In this document: in pieces, positions 18,153-27,421 of the stretch
How the letters are laid out: each line of letters starts with the position of its first letter
Position numbering within the stretch: position 1 is the stretch's first letter
DNA from: Muribaculaceae bacterium
GTDB lineage: Bacteria; Bacteroidota; Bacteroidia; Bacteroidales; Muribaculaceae
Length of the DNA: 64,000 nucleotides
Reading direction: 5' to 3'
NCBI GenBank assembly: GCA_017621225.1
Contig: JAGATN010000037.1
Location: 156,041 to 220,040 of the forward strand
The notes under the pieces: model-generated
Databases searched by the model: none
What the model was told of the DNA's origin: nothing
Seen by the model: the letters and a program-made list of their open reading frames with translations, nothing else
Translations under genes and position numbers: made by a program

Positions 18153-18172
18153 ATACCTAATTTTATAGGTAT
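18153..18172. promoter_or_regulatory. 7-6-7 palindrome upstream of porV
   Basis: ATACCTA (18153-18159) and TAGGTAT (18166-18172) form a perfect inverted repeat around six AT bases, 10 bases before the porV start on the minus strand. It would lie in the 5' leader or core promoter. No strong -7 box was found for porV. Confidence 0.35.
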
Positions 18173-18212
18173 AACTGCATTTTAGTCAAAATATTGTATT
18201 GCGAGGCGCGTT

Positions 18213-18788
18213 TCACCTGATTTTAACCGAAAGACACTTGTTTTCGTTAATGCTTCCGTCGATCGACATGCCCACCTCGGCCATCGTTTCAATCGAAAAC
18301 ATACACGGCATGAGTATGTCGCCTATCTTCAGAGTAGCATACGAACTTATCAGCGACAACGCCTTATCCACCATCATTTCGTCGAGACATGACTCCACCG
18401 TTACCGCTCCCACGTTAAAGGTGAGCTTATCACTGCCGTTGGCGGGCAATGCCTGCCATTCGCCGAGCGTCAGGCAATTATCAATGAGTCCGGCAAGGCC
18501 GCCGGGACCGTCGGGACAACGCTTCAGCTCGTCAACCATGTCCATCGGGCATATGCGCAATGCCAAAGTCACGGCATCGTAATAACGCGGAGCAAATTTA
18601 GTCGAGATGTCCTTACCGAGCCTCGACACCCTGAACGCCGGATACGCCACCATGGTCCACATATTCGAAAAATCGGGCAAGAAGGTCGGTTTTCCGGGCA
18701 TTATCAACGCGGAGTCGGGAATCACGTCGACTATCGGTGGCACCGTGAGTGCATCGCCCGCCTTGCGAGTCAGAGCCATTATCTTCAT
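18213..18788 (-). CDS. Fumarylacetoacetate-hydrolase-like protein, probably catalytically inactive
   Basis: The 191-residue protein aligns with the short FAH-family proteins of Bacteroidota. The remaining family marks are FLPDFSNMW near residue 38, VSRLGKDISTKFAPRYYD near residue 56, TFNVGAVTVES near residue 125, and LKIGDILMPC near residue 155. The metal-binding Glu-x-Glu of the family (HYE.E in relatives) is replaced by the sequence WTMVAYPAF. The Asp-rich GIDFTARDLQ segment is replaced by LALRICPMDM. Both changes remove metal ligands, so hydrolase activity is unlikely. The start codon overlaps the rex stop by four bases (ATGA), which points to translational coupling. The role is unknown; a binding or regulatory function linked to Rex is an inference from position only. 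Confidence 0.7.
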   Translation of the reverse strand: MKIMALTRKAGDALTVPPIVDVIPDSALIMPGKPTFLPDFSNMWTMVAYPAFRVSRLGKDISTKFAPRYYDAVTLALRICPMDMVDELKRCPDGPGGLAGLIDNCLTLGEWQALPANGSDKLTFNVGAVTVESCLDEMMVDKALSLISSYATLKIGDILMPCMFSIETMAEVGMSIDGSINENKCLSVKIR

Positions 18789-19459
18789 CGTCGACCTCCG
18801 TTCTGGCTGTCGTCGAGCCTATTGTACATCACCGCCAAGTGCGCGTATATCGATGTGTTCTGAATCACTATTCCCTCCCACGTGCGTATTCGGGCCGGGG
18901 TAAAATTCCAAAGGCCCTTAACACCGGCAGCCACCAGGCGGTCGGCCACCTCCTGGGCATTCTCGACCGGCACGGCAATTATGCCAATCTCGGCATCGTA
19001 ACGTTCGCACCGTTCGCTCAAATCGTCGATATGATAAATGGGCACGCCACAAAGCTTCGAGCCCACGAGATCGGCGTTAATGTCAAATCCAGCCACTATG
19101 TTGAGCCCGTACCGCTCAAGGCCCGAATCGGCTATCAGCGCGGCGCCGAGCGACCCCACGCCTATCATCACGGCATTGTGCACGCGACTGAATCCGAGAA
19201 AGTCGTTAAGCTCACGCTCGAGCGACACCACCTCATAGCCTATGCGGGTTTTGCCCCTTATGTTAAGAAACGACAAGTCTTTGGCTATCTGCGAGGCATC
19301 TACGCCTATCTCCTTCGAAATGGCCGTCGACGACACATATTCCACCCCACGGGCCCTTATCATCGACACATATGCGAGATACCACGGCAAGCGGCGCACG
19401 GTAGGCTCGGGAAGCACTATGTCACGTGATATGTTTCTGTTTTCGCTCATAACATCCAT
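18785..19459 (-). CDS. rex: Redox-sensing transcriptional repressor Rex
   Basis: The 224-residue protein has an N-terminal winged helix (PEPTVRRLPWYLAYV near residue 17; STAISKEIGVDASQIAKDLSFL near 43). A Rossmann domain follows with the NADH-binding GVGSLGAAL near residue 100. The C-terminal swapped helix reads TPARI and ends VMYNRLDD. Rex senses the NADH/NAD+ ratio and represses fermentation and redox genes when NAD+ is high. It is the middle gene of three on the minus strand: it follows the Ig-like lipoprotein gene by three bases and overlaps the FAH-like gene by four. An inner ATG three codons in is an alternative start. Targets such as pyruvate:ferredoxin oxidoreductase nearby are plausible but not shown. 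Confidence 0.93.
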   Translation of the reverse strand: MDVMSENRNISRDIVLPEPTVRRLPWYLAYVSMIRARGVEYVSSTAISKEIGVDASQIAKDLSFLNIRGKTRIGYEVVSLERELNDFLGFSRVHNAVMIGVGSLGAALIADSGLERYGLNIVAGFDINADLVGSKLCGVPIYHIDDLSERCERYDAEIGIIAVPVENAQEVADRLVAAGVKGLWNFTPARIRTWEGIVIQNTSIYAHLAVMYNRLDDSQNGGRR

Positions 19460-19462
19460 CTG

Positions 19463-21493
19463 TCAACGGCGGTTGGCGCGCGGCGGATTCGAAAAGCCGT
19501 TTCCGCCACGGAACGTATTGTTGTTATTGTTCCGTCTGCCGTTATTGTTAAATCCATTATTGTTTCCGGGGCCGAAATCGGTGCCGAATTCATCTTCGTC
19601 CTCATCCTCGTCCGGATCTTTTTCTTCTCGCTCACCGGCTTTGGGCTTAGGCTTGTTCTTCTTTATATCCTTGGGCTTCTGCATGTCAACCGGAAGCTCG
19701 AATATGTTCCAACTCTGTTCGAGATCCCAATTCTGCTTCAGCTTAAGCTTTTTGGGATAATAGAACACCTCCTCGGGCTGCACTTTTTCAAGCAGCTTGC
19801 CATCATCGTATTTGCCATTGCCGTTACGGTCAAGGAACAGCCTTGCATAGTACGTGCCGGGGGGCACGAAATTGATCTCGGCTCTCGGCCCTTGCGCCAC
19901 TACCGAAGCCACCGGCTCATCCTTCGAATCGAGCAGCTCGACCACGGCAGGCACCGTATCGAGTCCCATGATGTTGAACACCACGTTCGAATACTGATCC
20001 ATATCCTTCACCTTAAATTCCTGCGTGAACTTCTTGTTGCTCGTTCCGTATATGCCCACTATGGCGGCCGAGTCGATGCTTATTTTGTATTTGGCACCCG
20101 GTTCCCATTCGTAGTCGGCGCGCATGCGCATCGGGCGCAACGAGTCGGGGAAATAAATTTTGATCGGGGGCAACTCCTCCCAAATGGTATCAACGAGCCA
20201 TTCAAATTTCACGGCGGCAGTGTCAAACGACTGTATCGGCTGATCAGAGTCGAAATATATGGGGCGATGCACATCCTGGTCGCCCGACGTCGAAGCCTTG
20301 AAGGTCAGATACGTGATATTATTATTGGCCGTAGAGTCCGACTTCTCATCCTTATTTTTCTTTTTAGGCTCCTTCTTCTTTTTGTCGCGGAACACCATTT
20401 TAAGCGTGTCGGTGGTCCACGTCAATTGGTCGAGCGAATCGGTGCGCAGATACCGAGCCGACAGCAATATTGAATCCTGCGCGGCCACTATCGTATCGGA
20501 AATCCAGTATTCAAGCGAGTCGAGCGTTGACGAGGCATTGATTCTGGCCCATTTCTCTATTCGCTCGCCGGCGCGCGATCCGTTTATGATGGTTATCTCC
20601 GGAAAGCTGTCGGACGGGGCGTTCATCTCGAAATAAAGCTGATTGCGCACGGGGCGCTCGTACTTCGAAAGAAACTGAGGCTTATATTTTTCGTTAAACC
20701 ACGTCAGCAGCACGTCGTCGGGATGATAGCGCGTGGCCGACACCGGAACTATCGAGTCGGATCCGTCGGCAGCCGTCAACGTATCCTTATCCATGTACGG
20801 CTCTGCCGTCGGCGTTATGGTGACATCGTAAAACGCCACATCCTCCGAGCGATCCCAATGGTAGTCGCGATTGTTGTCGGTGAGCGCGTATATTCTGTAC
20901 GTACCCTCCTTAAGGTTACGCAGCGTAAACTGTCCGAGCTGATTGGTCTTCGTTATTCGCTCGAAAGGCAACGTGGTAATGGCAGTATCCGACAGATTGC
21001 TGTAAACGCCCACGAGCATGCCTTGCGCCGGCTCGAGATTCGATGCCTGAAACACCATGCCCGATATCTGAAGCGTATCGATTTGCGGACCGGTCGAAAA
21101 AGCATAGGCAAAGCCGTCGAGCTCGTTGCCCTCGTTGAGATCCTTTATGGCGTCGCTAAAATCGATGGTATACGTAGTGTTCGGCAACATCGTGTCGCGC
21201 AACTCCACGTTCACGTTGCGCCCGGTGGCCGTTATGTTCGGCATGTTGCGTTGCGCCGGCGACACTACCACCTTGGTCATTATATCGTTGACGGTAACGT
21301 TTTCGTCAAACGTCAGCGTAATTTTGTTGCGGTCTACATTCAGCGCACCTTGCGGGGGATTGCTCTTGACAAATACCGGCGGCTCCGTATCGCGAGGCCC
21401 TCCTTCGGGGCGGCCCATACTGGCACAGGCGCCCACCGCCACGGCAGCGGCCATGGCGAGAAGCATACGCATATACAGCAATGATTGTCGCAT
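19463..21493 (-). CDS. Ig-like (Big_5/SbsA-type) domain lipoprotein
   Basis: The 676-residue protein is a predicted lipoprotein with lipobox AVGAC and Cys23 as the lipidated residue. Residues of about 33-135 form a bacterial Ig-like domain of the Big_5 type (EPPVFVKSNPPQGALNVDRN, FDENVTVNDI). A carboxypeptidase-regulatory-like repeat follows (LGQFTLRNLKEGTYRIYALTD), and later a similar domain includes GTYYARLFLDRNGNGKYDDG near residue 555. The last 60 residues are acidic and then extremely Asn/Gly/Arg-rich, a low-complexity tail of unknown purpose. Proteins of this layout are widespread in Bacteroidota, usually one copy per genome, and have no assigned function. It is the first gene of the lipoprotein-rex-FAH-like unit. 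Confidence 0.8.
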   Translation of the reverse strand: MRQSLLYMRMLLAMAAAVAVGACASMGRPEGGPRDTEPPVFVKSNPPQGALNVDRNKITLTFDENVTVNDIMTKVVVSPAQRNMPNITATGRNVNVELRDTMLPNTTYTIDFSDAIKDLNEGNELDGFAYAFSTGPQIDTLQISGMVFQASNLEPAQGMLVGVYSNLSDTAITTLPFERITKTNQLGQFTLRNLKEGTYRIYALTDNNRDYHWDRSEDVAFYDVTITPTAEPYMDKDTLTAADGSDSIVPVSATRYHPDDVLLTWFNEKYKPQFLSKYERPVRNQLYFEMNAPSDSFPEITIINGSRAGERIEKWARINASSTLDSLEYWISDTIVAAQDSILLSARYLRTDSLDQLTWTTDTLKMVFRDKKKKEPKKKNKDEKSDSTANNNITYLTFKASTSGDQDVHRPIYFDSDQPIQSFDTAAVKFEWLVDTIWEELPPIKIYFPDSLRPMRMRADYEWEPGAKYKISIDSAAIVGIYGTSNKKFTQEFKVKDMDQYSNVVFNIMGLDTVPAVVELLDSKDEPVASVVAQGPRAEINFVPPGTYYARLFLDRNGNGKYDDGKLLEKVQPEEVFYYPKKLKLKQNWDLEQSWNIFELPVDMQKPKDIKKNKPKPKAGEREEKDPDEDEDEDEFGTDFGPGNNNGFNNNGRRNNNNNTFRGGNGFSNPPRANRR

Positions 21494-21520
21494 AATTTTC
21501 AGTTTATATTAAATAGCGTA

Positions 21521-21528
21521 CAAATTTA
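21521..21528 (-). promoter_or_regulatory. -7 promoter box for the lipoprotein-rex unit
   Basis: TAAATTTG on the minus strand matches the -7 element, 27 bases before the lipoprotein start. The -33 region is weak. The 257-base gap up to the next start on the plus strand also holds TAATTTTG at 21692-21699; nothing else stands out. Confidence 0.5.
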
Positions 21529-21691
21529 GATATTTTCCACGATTTATTTTAACTTTATGAAATCTTTAGAGTAACCTTTCAGTTACGTTTGCAGCTTTCA
21601 TAGCCACCCGTATAACACTCGGCGCGGCCCGAATGCAACTTTATAGCCATTGATGCGTTATATTTATATGGTTTGTTAACCATTATTTTAT

Positions 21692-21699
21692 TAATTTTG
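21692..21699 (+). promoter_or_regulatory. -7 promoter box for the LTA-synthase-like gene
   Basis: TAATTTTG matches the -7 element and leaves a leader of about 45 bases to the chosen start at 21751. A TTTG at 21672-21675 is only 16 bases upstream, so the -33 element is poor. Confidence 0.5.
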
Positions 21700-21750
21700 C
21701 ACTCGCTCTTGCAGCTGCAAATTCACTTAACAATTCAACACACCGGCATC

Positions 21751-23580
21751 ATGTCAACCACACGAAAATTGTCTAACATATTCCACTCGATAAAGCAATC
21801 GGCCGAAGCAATGCTCCGTAAAAAACAACTAACGGCGTTTTGGGCATTGTCGACGGGATGCTTCATATGGTTCGACATAGTATGGTGTTCAGCCACAACC
21901 TTCACGGCACTCTCGCAACCCGAAACGTGGATCAACGCGCTTCTGGCAGGTTCGGTAGTGGCCATACCGGCCGTGGTTTTCAGAATGCGAAAGATACAGG
22001 CCATACTGATAACGCTCATAGCCATATGGCTCGAGTGCAACTTGCTTTACAGCCGCACCTATTTCACGGCCATACCGCTCGGCAGCTACGCGCTGGCGGG
22101 AAATCTGGGCGACTTCACGGCCTCGGTCACCGACTCGCTACGACTTCTCGACATAGGGTTTGCCGTCATTGCCGCGTGCGCGATATGGCTGAGTTTCAAG
22201 CGTAAGCCGGAGTACATGCAAAGGCGCATTTCGATGCGTGCCAAGGCACTGTATGCATTATGCATAGTTGCATTGACACTCGTTTCAATAGCCCTTAACG
22301 CGCGTCGCGGAGGCTTCAAATGCGCGTGGAAAACGCTTGAAAATGCCAACTACCATTCATGCCGCGTGCCCATGTACACCCCGCTTGGCTCAATGGCCCA
22401 CGACTACATATCGTCAGACGAGCCGCTAACCAAGGCACGTCGGCTCGAACTGGACGAATGGTTTGCCAATCAGCCCCGCCTGAAGGACATAGAACGAAAC
22501 GCGCCGATCGACAACATAGTGCTGGTGCTGTGCGAATCGCTCGAAAGCTGGGTGATAGGTCTCGAAATCGAAGGGAAGGAGGTAACGCCAAACCTCAACG
22601 CCCTCATTCGCGACTCACTGACGCTTTATGCTCCCGAAGTGCTGACCCAGGTAGGAGCCGGACGCAGCATCGACGCGCAGCTGCTCATAAACGCAGGCCT
22701 GCTGCCGCTGAAAACGGGCGTTTACAGCATGCTCCCCACGCCTCGCCGATATTATACGCTCAATCAGGCCCTAAACCATCGTAACGGAGCGAAAAGCTAT
22801 CTGCTCACCGTCGACAAGCCGATAACGTGGAATCAGGGCTTGGTGGCCTCGAGCTTCGGCATCGACACGATAGTGGCGCGCGATTGCTGGAACAACGACG
22901 AAAAGGTGGGCTCGAGGAAAAAGCTCGGCGACCGCTCGTTCATACGACAGATCACCGACAAAATGGTGCAAGGAGAAATATGGCCCGAAGGTGAAAACGC
23001 ATTCATACAGATAGTGACATATTCGGGTCACAATCCGTTTGTGCTGCCGAGCGAACTCAACGATTTGAGGCTCACCGAAAAATACCCGGAGGTGATAGCC
23101 AACTACATGACCATGGCGCATTACACCGACCAGGGTCTCGGAATATTGATCGACTACCTCAAATCGAGGCCCGATTACCAACGCACCATGCTGATAATCA
23201 CCGGCGACCACGAAGGGCTGGCCTCGTACAGAGCCGATGCCGCAAAGGAATGCCCGTTTGTAAGCGGCAGGCAGCACACTCCGCTCATAATGACCAACTC
23301 GCCCGTAGCGGGCCTTTACGGCGCCCCGATGGGCCAGGTCGACATATACCCGACGATACTGCAAGGCGCCGCGCTCACCGCCTACCCGTGGCACGGCATG
23401 GGACGAAGCATACTTGAAGCCGACATGCCGCACATGGCCGTGGGGGCGCAATCCGACATCGAAGGCGACACCACCTGCATCGACAATGCCGTCATCAACC
23501 ATCTCAAGCAGGCGCGCAACATGTCCGACATCATAATAACCAACGATTTAATGCCCGAATTGGTGTCCCGCAAAAACTAA
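21751..23580 (+). CDS. LTA synthase-like membrane sulfatase / phosphoglycerol or phosphoethanolamine transferase
   Basis: The start at 21751 (MSTTRKLSN) is preferred because the upstream in-frame TTG at 21673 lies before the -7 box. The 610-residue protein has about five N-terminal membrane helices up to about residue 180 and an extracytoplasmic sulfatase-fold domain. Metal-site marks are NIVLVLCESLESW near residue 255 (Glu) and LIITGDHEGL near 485 (Asp-His). The nucleophile position GAGRSIDAQL carries Ser306, where Gram-positive LTA synthase has Thr. SGHNPF near 425 is also family-typical. Such enzymes transfer phosphoglycerol or phosphoethanolamine groups from lipids to glycans. Bacteroidota lack lipoteichoic acid, so the acceptor may be a lipid A, capsule or periplasmic glycan component. 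Confidence 0.8.
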   Translation: MSTTRKLSNIFHSIKQSAEAMLRKKQLTAFWALSTGCFIWFDIVWCSATTFTALSQPETWINALLAGSVVAIPAVVFRMRKIQAILITLIAIWLECNLLYSRTYFTAIPLGSYALAGNLGDFTASVTDSLRLLDIGFAVIAACAIWLSFKRKPEYMQRRISMRAKALYALCIVALTLVSIALNARRGGFKCAWKTLENANYHSCRVPMYTPLGSMAHDYISSDEPLTKARRLELDEWFANQPRLKDIERNAPIDNIVLVLCESLESWVIGLEIEGKEVTPNLNALIRDSLTLYAPEVLTQVGAGRSIDAQLLINAGLLPLKTGVYSMLPTPRRYYTLNQALNHRNGAKSYLLTVDKPITWNQGLVASSFGIDTIVARDCWNNDEKVGSRKKLGDRSFIRQITDKMVQGEIWPEGENAFIQIVTYSGHNPFVLPSELNDLRLTEKYPEVIANYMTMAHYTDQGLGILIDYLKSRPDYQRTMLIITGDHEGLASYRADAAKECPFVSGRQHTPLIMTNSPVAGLYGAPMGQVDIYPTILQGAALTAYPWHGMGRSILEADMPHMAVGAQSDIEGDTTCIDNAVINHLKQARNMSDIIITNDLMPELVSRKN

Positions 23581-23626
23581 CCGGCCACCGATGCATGACG
23601 CTCTCCCGGCCGACACATTTCTTTTT

Positions 23627-23677
23627 TTTGCACAATAACGGAGAATTTCGTATCTTCGCGGTGCAACTTATGTTGCA
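23627..23677 (+). promoter_or_regulatory. Promoter and candidate operator of pyruvate:ferredoxin oxidoreductase
   Basis: TTTG (23627-23630), 20 bases, then TATCTTCG (23651-23658) is a near-consensus Bacteroidota promoter. A perfect 6-4-6 palindrome TGCAAC-TTAT-GTTGCA lies at 23662-23677, directly over the expected transcription start, which is a typical place for a repressor. The leader of about 75 bases to the start codon is otherwise plain. Confidence 0.7.
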
Positions 23678-23740
23678 AAGCGCACATATCTAATCCAAAA
23701 GATAATTATCAACCCATTTTCAAAAAGATTACAATAAATT

Positions 23741-26700
23741 ATGAGCAAGGAAAAGAAATTTCTGACTTGTGACGGTAATCAGGCAGCAGCACATATCTCG
23801 TATATGTTCTCGGAAGTTGCAGCCATTTACCCCATTACTCCGTCATCGACGATGGCCGAATACGTTGATGAATGGGCCGCAGCAGGCCGTAAAAACATTT
23901 TCGGCGAAACCGTTCTCGTGCAGGAAATGCAATCGGAAGGCGGCGCCGCAGGTGCCGTTCACGGCTCTTTGCAGGCCGGTGCATTGACATCCACCTATAC
24001 CGCATCGCAAGGCCTCTTGCTGATGATCCCCAATATGTACAAAATTGCCGGCGAGATGCTTCCCTGCGTATTCCACGTTTCGGCACGTACCATCGCTTCA
24101 AACACCCTCAGCATCTTCGGTGACCACTCCGACGTAATGGCTTGCCGCCAGACAGGCTTTGCCATGTTGGCTGAAGGTTCGGTACAGGAAGTTATGGATC
24201 TCTCTGCAGTGGCTCATCTTTCGGCCATAAAGGCTCGCATACCCTTCCTCAACTTCTTCGACGGTTTCCGCACCTCGCACGAAATACAGAAGGTGGAAAT
24301 GCTCGAAAACGACGACCTGGCTCCGCTCATCGACCGCGAAGCTCTCGCCAAGTTCCGCGAACACGCATTGAACCCAGATGCTCCCGTTTCGCGCGGTATG
24401 GCCGAGAACAGCGACGTATGGTTCCAGCATCGCGAATCTTGCAACCGCTTCTATCAGGCAGTGCCCGAAGTAGTTGAAGAATACATGAACAAGATAAGCG
24501 AAATCACCGGCCGCAAATACGGTTTGTTCAACTACTACGGCGATCCCGAAGCCGAACGCGTAATCATAGCCATGGGTTCATCGACTCAGGCCGCACAGGA
24601 AGCCATCGACCACCTTATGTCGCTCGGACAGAAAGTTGGTTTGGTATCGGTTCACTTGTATCGTCCGTTCTCGGCTCGTCACTTCCTCGCAGCCGTGCCC
24701 AAGACCGCAAAACGCATTGCCGTCCTCGACCGCACCAAGGAACCCGGAGCTACCGGCGAACCCTTGTATCTCGACGTGGTTGAATGCTACAACGGTGTCA
24801 AGGACGCTCCCGAAATCTTCGCCGGACGCTACGGCCTCGCATCGAAGGACACCACTCCCGCTTCCATCATATCGGTATTCGACAACCTGTCGCTTCCCGA
24901 ACCCAAAAACCACTTCACCGTTGGCATCGTCGACGACGTTACGTTCCTGTCGCTTCCCCCGGTTGAAGAAATCGCGCTCAGCGGCGCCAACACTTTCGAA
25001 GCAAAATTCTATGGCCTCGGCGCCGACGGTACGGTAGGTGCAAACAAGAACTCCGTAAAGATAATCGGCGACAACACTCCCAAATATTGCCAGGCATACT
25101 TTGCATACGACTCGAAGAAGTCGGGCGGCTTCACCTGTTCGCACCTCCGTTTCGGTGACGACCCCATCCGCTCTACTTATCTCGTAAATACGCCTAACTT
25201 CGTGGCTTGCCACGTTCAGGCTTACCTGCATATGTATGACGTGACTCGCGGTCTGCGCGACGGCGGCACTTTCTTGCTCAACACCATCTGGGAAGGCGAA
25301 GAACTCGCCAAGAACCTGCCCAACAAAGTAAAGAAATACTTTGCCGACCACAACATAACCGTTTACTACATCAATGCTACCAAGATAGCTCAGGAAATAG
25401 GTCTGGGCAACCGTACCAACACCATACTTCAGAGCGCATTCTTCCGCATCACCGAAGTAATCCCCGTTGACCTTGCCATCGAGCAGATGAAGAAATTCAT
25501 CGTAAAGAGCTACGGCAAGAAGGGTCAGGACATCGTGGACAAGAACTATGCAGCAGTGGATCGCGGCGGCGAATACAAGCAGCTTGCAGTCGACAAGGCA
25601 TGGAGCTCGCTCCCCGAAGACGAAGTTAAGCCCAACAACGATCCCGCATTCGTTAACGAAGTGGTTCGCCCCATCAACGCTCAGAACGGCGACCTCCTGA
25701 AGGTTTCGGCATTCAAGGGCATCGAAGACGGCACTTGGCCCAACGGCACCACTCGCTACGAAAAGCGCGGCGTGGCAACGTTCGTACCTCAGTGGGTTGA
25801 AGAAAACTGTATACAGTGCAACAAGTGTGCATATGTATGTCCTCACGCTGCAATACGTCCGTTCGTTCTCGACGGCGAAGAACTCGCAAAGGCTCCCTTC
25901 GGCGAAAACGCAACAATCCCCGCCATCGGCAAGACGTTTACCGGAATGCGCTTCCTCCAGGCCGTCGACGTACTCGACTGTCTCGGTTGCGGCAACTGTG
26001 CTGACGTATGCCCCGGCAAGAAGGGCGAGAAGGCTCTCGTAATGAAACCGCTCGAAACTCAGCTCGACATGCAGCCCACTTGGGATTACTGCTACGACAA
26101 CGTTACTTCGAAGCAGGATCTCGTCGACATAAAGGCAAACGTGAAGAACAGCCAGTTCGCAAAACCGTACTTCGAATTCTCGGGCGCTTGCTCGGGTTGC
26201 GGCGAAACTCCTTACGTAAAACTCATTTCTCAGCTTTACGGCGACCACGAAATGGTGGCAAACGCAACCGGATGTTCGTCGATCTACTCAGGCTCGGTAC
26301 CCGCTACCCCCTACACCGTCAACGAACAGGGTCACGGTCCGGCTTGGGGCAACTCACTGTTCGAAGACTTCGCCGAATTCGGTCTCGGTATGTACATTGC
26401 CAATGAAAAGATGCGCGACCGCCTCGAAACGGCAATGAAGGATGCTACCGAATGCCCCACTTGCAGCGCCGAAATCAAGGCTCTCGCTCAGGAATGGCTC
26501 GACAACAAGAACGATGCCGCCAAGACTCGCGAAATAGCCGACAAGATCGTGCCTCTGGCCGAAGCTTGCGGATGCGACGCTTGCAAGCGCATCGTCGACA
26601 CCAAGCACTTCATCGTAAAACGCGCACACTGGATCATTGCCGGTGACGGTGCAAGCTACGACATAGGCTTCGGCGGTCTCGACCACGTACTCGCTTCAGG

Positions 26701-27304
26701 CAAGAACGTTAACGTAATAGTTCTCGATACCGAAGTTTACTCAAATACCGGCGGTCAGGCTTCGAAGGCTACTCCGCTCGGCGCCATCGCCAAGTTTGCC
26801 GCTTCAGGCAAGCGCATCCGCAAGAAAGACCTCGGCTTGATAGCCTCGACTTACGGATACGTTTACGTGGCTCAGGTAGCCATGGGTGCCGATCAGGCTC
26901 AGACCCTCAAGGCCATCCGCGAAGCTGAAGCTTACGACGGACCGTCGATCATCATTGCTTACGCTCCCTGTATCAACCACGGCATAAAGGCCGGCATGGG
27001 CAAGTCGCAGCAGGAAGAAGCCAACGCAGTAGCTTGCGGTTACTGGTCGCTCTGGCGCTACAACCCCGATGCAGAACTCGAAGGCAAGAATCCGTTCACG
27101 CTCGACAGCAAGGCTCCGAACTGGGACGAATTCGAAAACTTCCTCAAAGGCGAAGTGCGCTATGCATCGCTGTTCAAGCAATACCCCGATCAGGCCGAAG
27201 AACTCTTCGCAGCTGCCAAGGCCAACGCACAGTGGCGTTACAACAACTATCGCCGTCTGTCGCAGCAGCAGTGGGGTGTTGACCCGGAAGTAGGCAACAT
27301 CTAA
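23741..27304 (+). CDS. nifJ: Pyruvate:ferredoxin (flavodoxin) oxidoreductase
   Basis: The 1187-residue single-chain enzyme oxidises pyruvate to acetyl-CoA and CO2 and reduces ferredoxin or flavodoxin; it is central to anaerobic metabolism. All domains of the fused type are present. The pyrimidine-binding half begins with YPITPSSTMAE near residue 33. The gamma domain (GLGADGTVGANKNS) is near 428. A two-cluster ferredoxin domain has CIQCNKCAYVCP near 690 and CLGCGNCADVCP near 747. The C-terminal TPP-binding half has CSGCGETPY near 822 and GDGASYDIGFGG near 968. Codon use is visibly richer in GCT, GGT and similar codons than that of neighbours, as expected for a highly expressed gene. It has its own promoter, operator-like palindrome and terminator. 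Confidence 0.96.
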   Translation: MSKEKKFLTCDGNQAAAHISYMFSEVAAIYPITPSSTMAEYVDEWAAAGRKNIFGETVLVQEMQSEGGAAGAVHGSLQAGALTSTYTASQGLLLMIPNMYKIAGEMLPCVFHVSARTIASNTLSIFGDHSDVMACRQTGFAMLAEGSVQEVMDLSAVAHLSAIKARIPFLNFFDGFRTSHEIQKVEMLENDDLAPLIDREALAKFREHALNPDAPVSRGMAENSDVWFQHRESCNRFYQAVPEVVEEYMNKISEITGRKYGLFNYYGDPEAERVIIAMGSSTQAAQEAIDHLMSLGQKVGLVSVHLYRPFSARHFLAAVPKTAKRIAVLDRTKEPGATGEPLYLDVVECYNGVKDAPEIFAGRYGLASKDTTPASIISVFDNLSLPEPKNHFTVGIVDDVTFLSLPPVEEIALSGANTFEAKFYGLGADGTVGANKNSVKIIGDNTPKYCQAYFAYDSKKSGGFTCSHLRFGDDPIRSTYLVNTPNFVACHVQAYLHMYDVTRGLRDGGTFLLNTIWEGEELAKNLPNKVKKYFADHNITVYYINATKIAQEIGLGNRTNTILQSAFFRITEVIPVDLAIEQMKKFIVKSYGKKGQDIVDKNYAAVDRGGEYKQLAVDKAWSSLPEDEVKPNNDPAFVNEVVRPINAQNGDLLKVSAFKGIEDGTWPNGTTRYEKRGVATFVPQWVEENCIQCNKCAYVCPHAAIRPFVLDGEELAKAPFGENATIPAIGKTFTGMRFLQAVDVLDCLGCGNCADVCPGKKGEKALVMKPLETQLDMQPTWDYCYDNVTSKQDLVDIKANVKNSQFAKPYFEFSGACSGCGETPYVKLISQLYGDHEMVANATGCSSIYSGSVPATPYTVNEQGHGPAWGNSLFEDFAEFGLGMYIANEKMRDRLETAMKDATECPTCSAEIKALAQEWLDNKNDAAKTREIADKIVPLAEACGCDACKRIVDTKHFIVKRAHWIIAGDGASYDIGFGGLDHVLASGKNVNVIVLDTEVYSNTGGQASKATPLGAIAKFAASGKRIRKKDLGLIASTYGYVYVAQVAMGADQAQTLKAIREAEAYDGPSIIIAYAPCINHGIKAGMGKSQQEEANAVACGYWSLWRYNPDAELEGKNPFTLDSKAPNWDEFENFLKGEVRYASLFKQYPDQAEELFAAAKANAQWRYNNYRRLSQQQWGVDPEVGNI

Positions 27305-27344
27305 TGTAACCAATGGTCCGAAAGGCCATCGAACATTCATAATC

Positions 27345-27391
27345 AAAGCCGCCCTTAACGTTCAACCGCAACAGCAAGGGCGGCTTTAATT
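27345..27391 (+). terminator. Intrinsic terminator after nifJ
   Basis: AAAGCCGCCCTT (27345-27356) and AAGGGCGGCTTT (27376-27387) form a perfect 12-bp stem with a 19-base loop, followed by TAATTTTC. Confidence 0.8.
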
Positions 27392-27421
27392 TTCACTTAA
27401 TGATTTTTAATCCTTACGATT

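Noticed and set aside
21673-21750. TTG start for the LTA-synthase-like protein
   Set aside because: It precedes the -7 box at 21692-21699; the ATG at 21751 fits the promoter and family N-terminus.
24578-26248. A 556-codon open frame on the minus strand opposite nifJ
   Set aside because: Antisense shadow of the pyruvate:ferredoxin oxidoreductase gene; no promoter or recognised domain.
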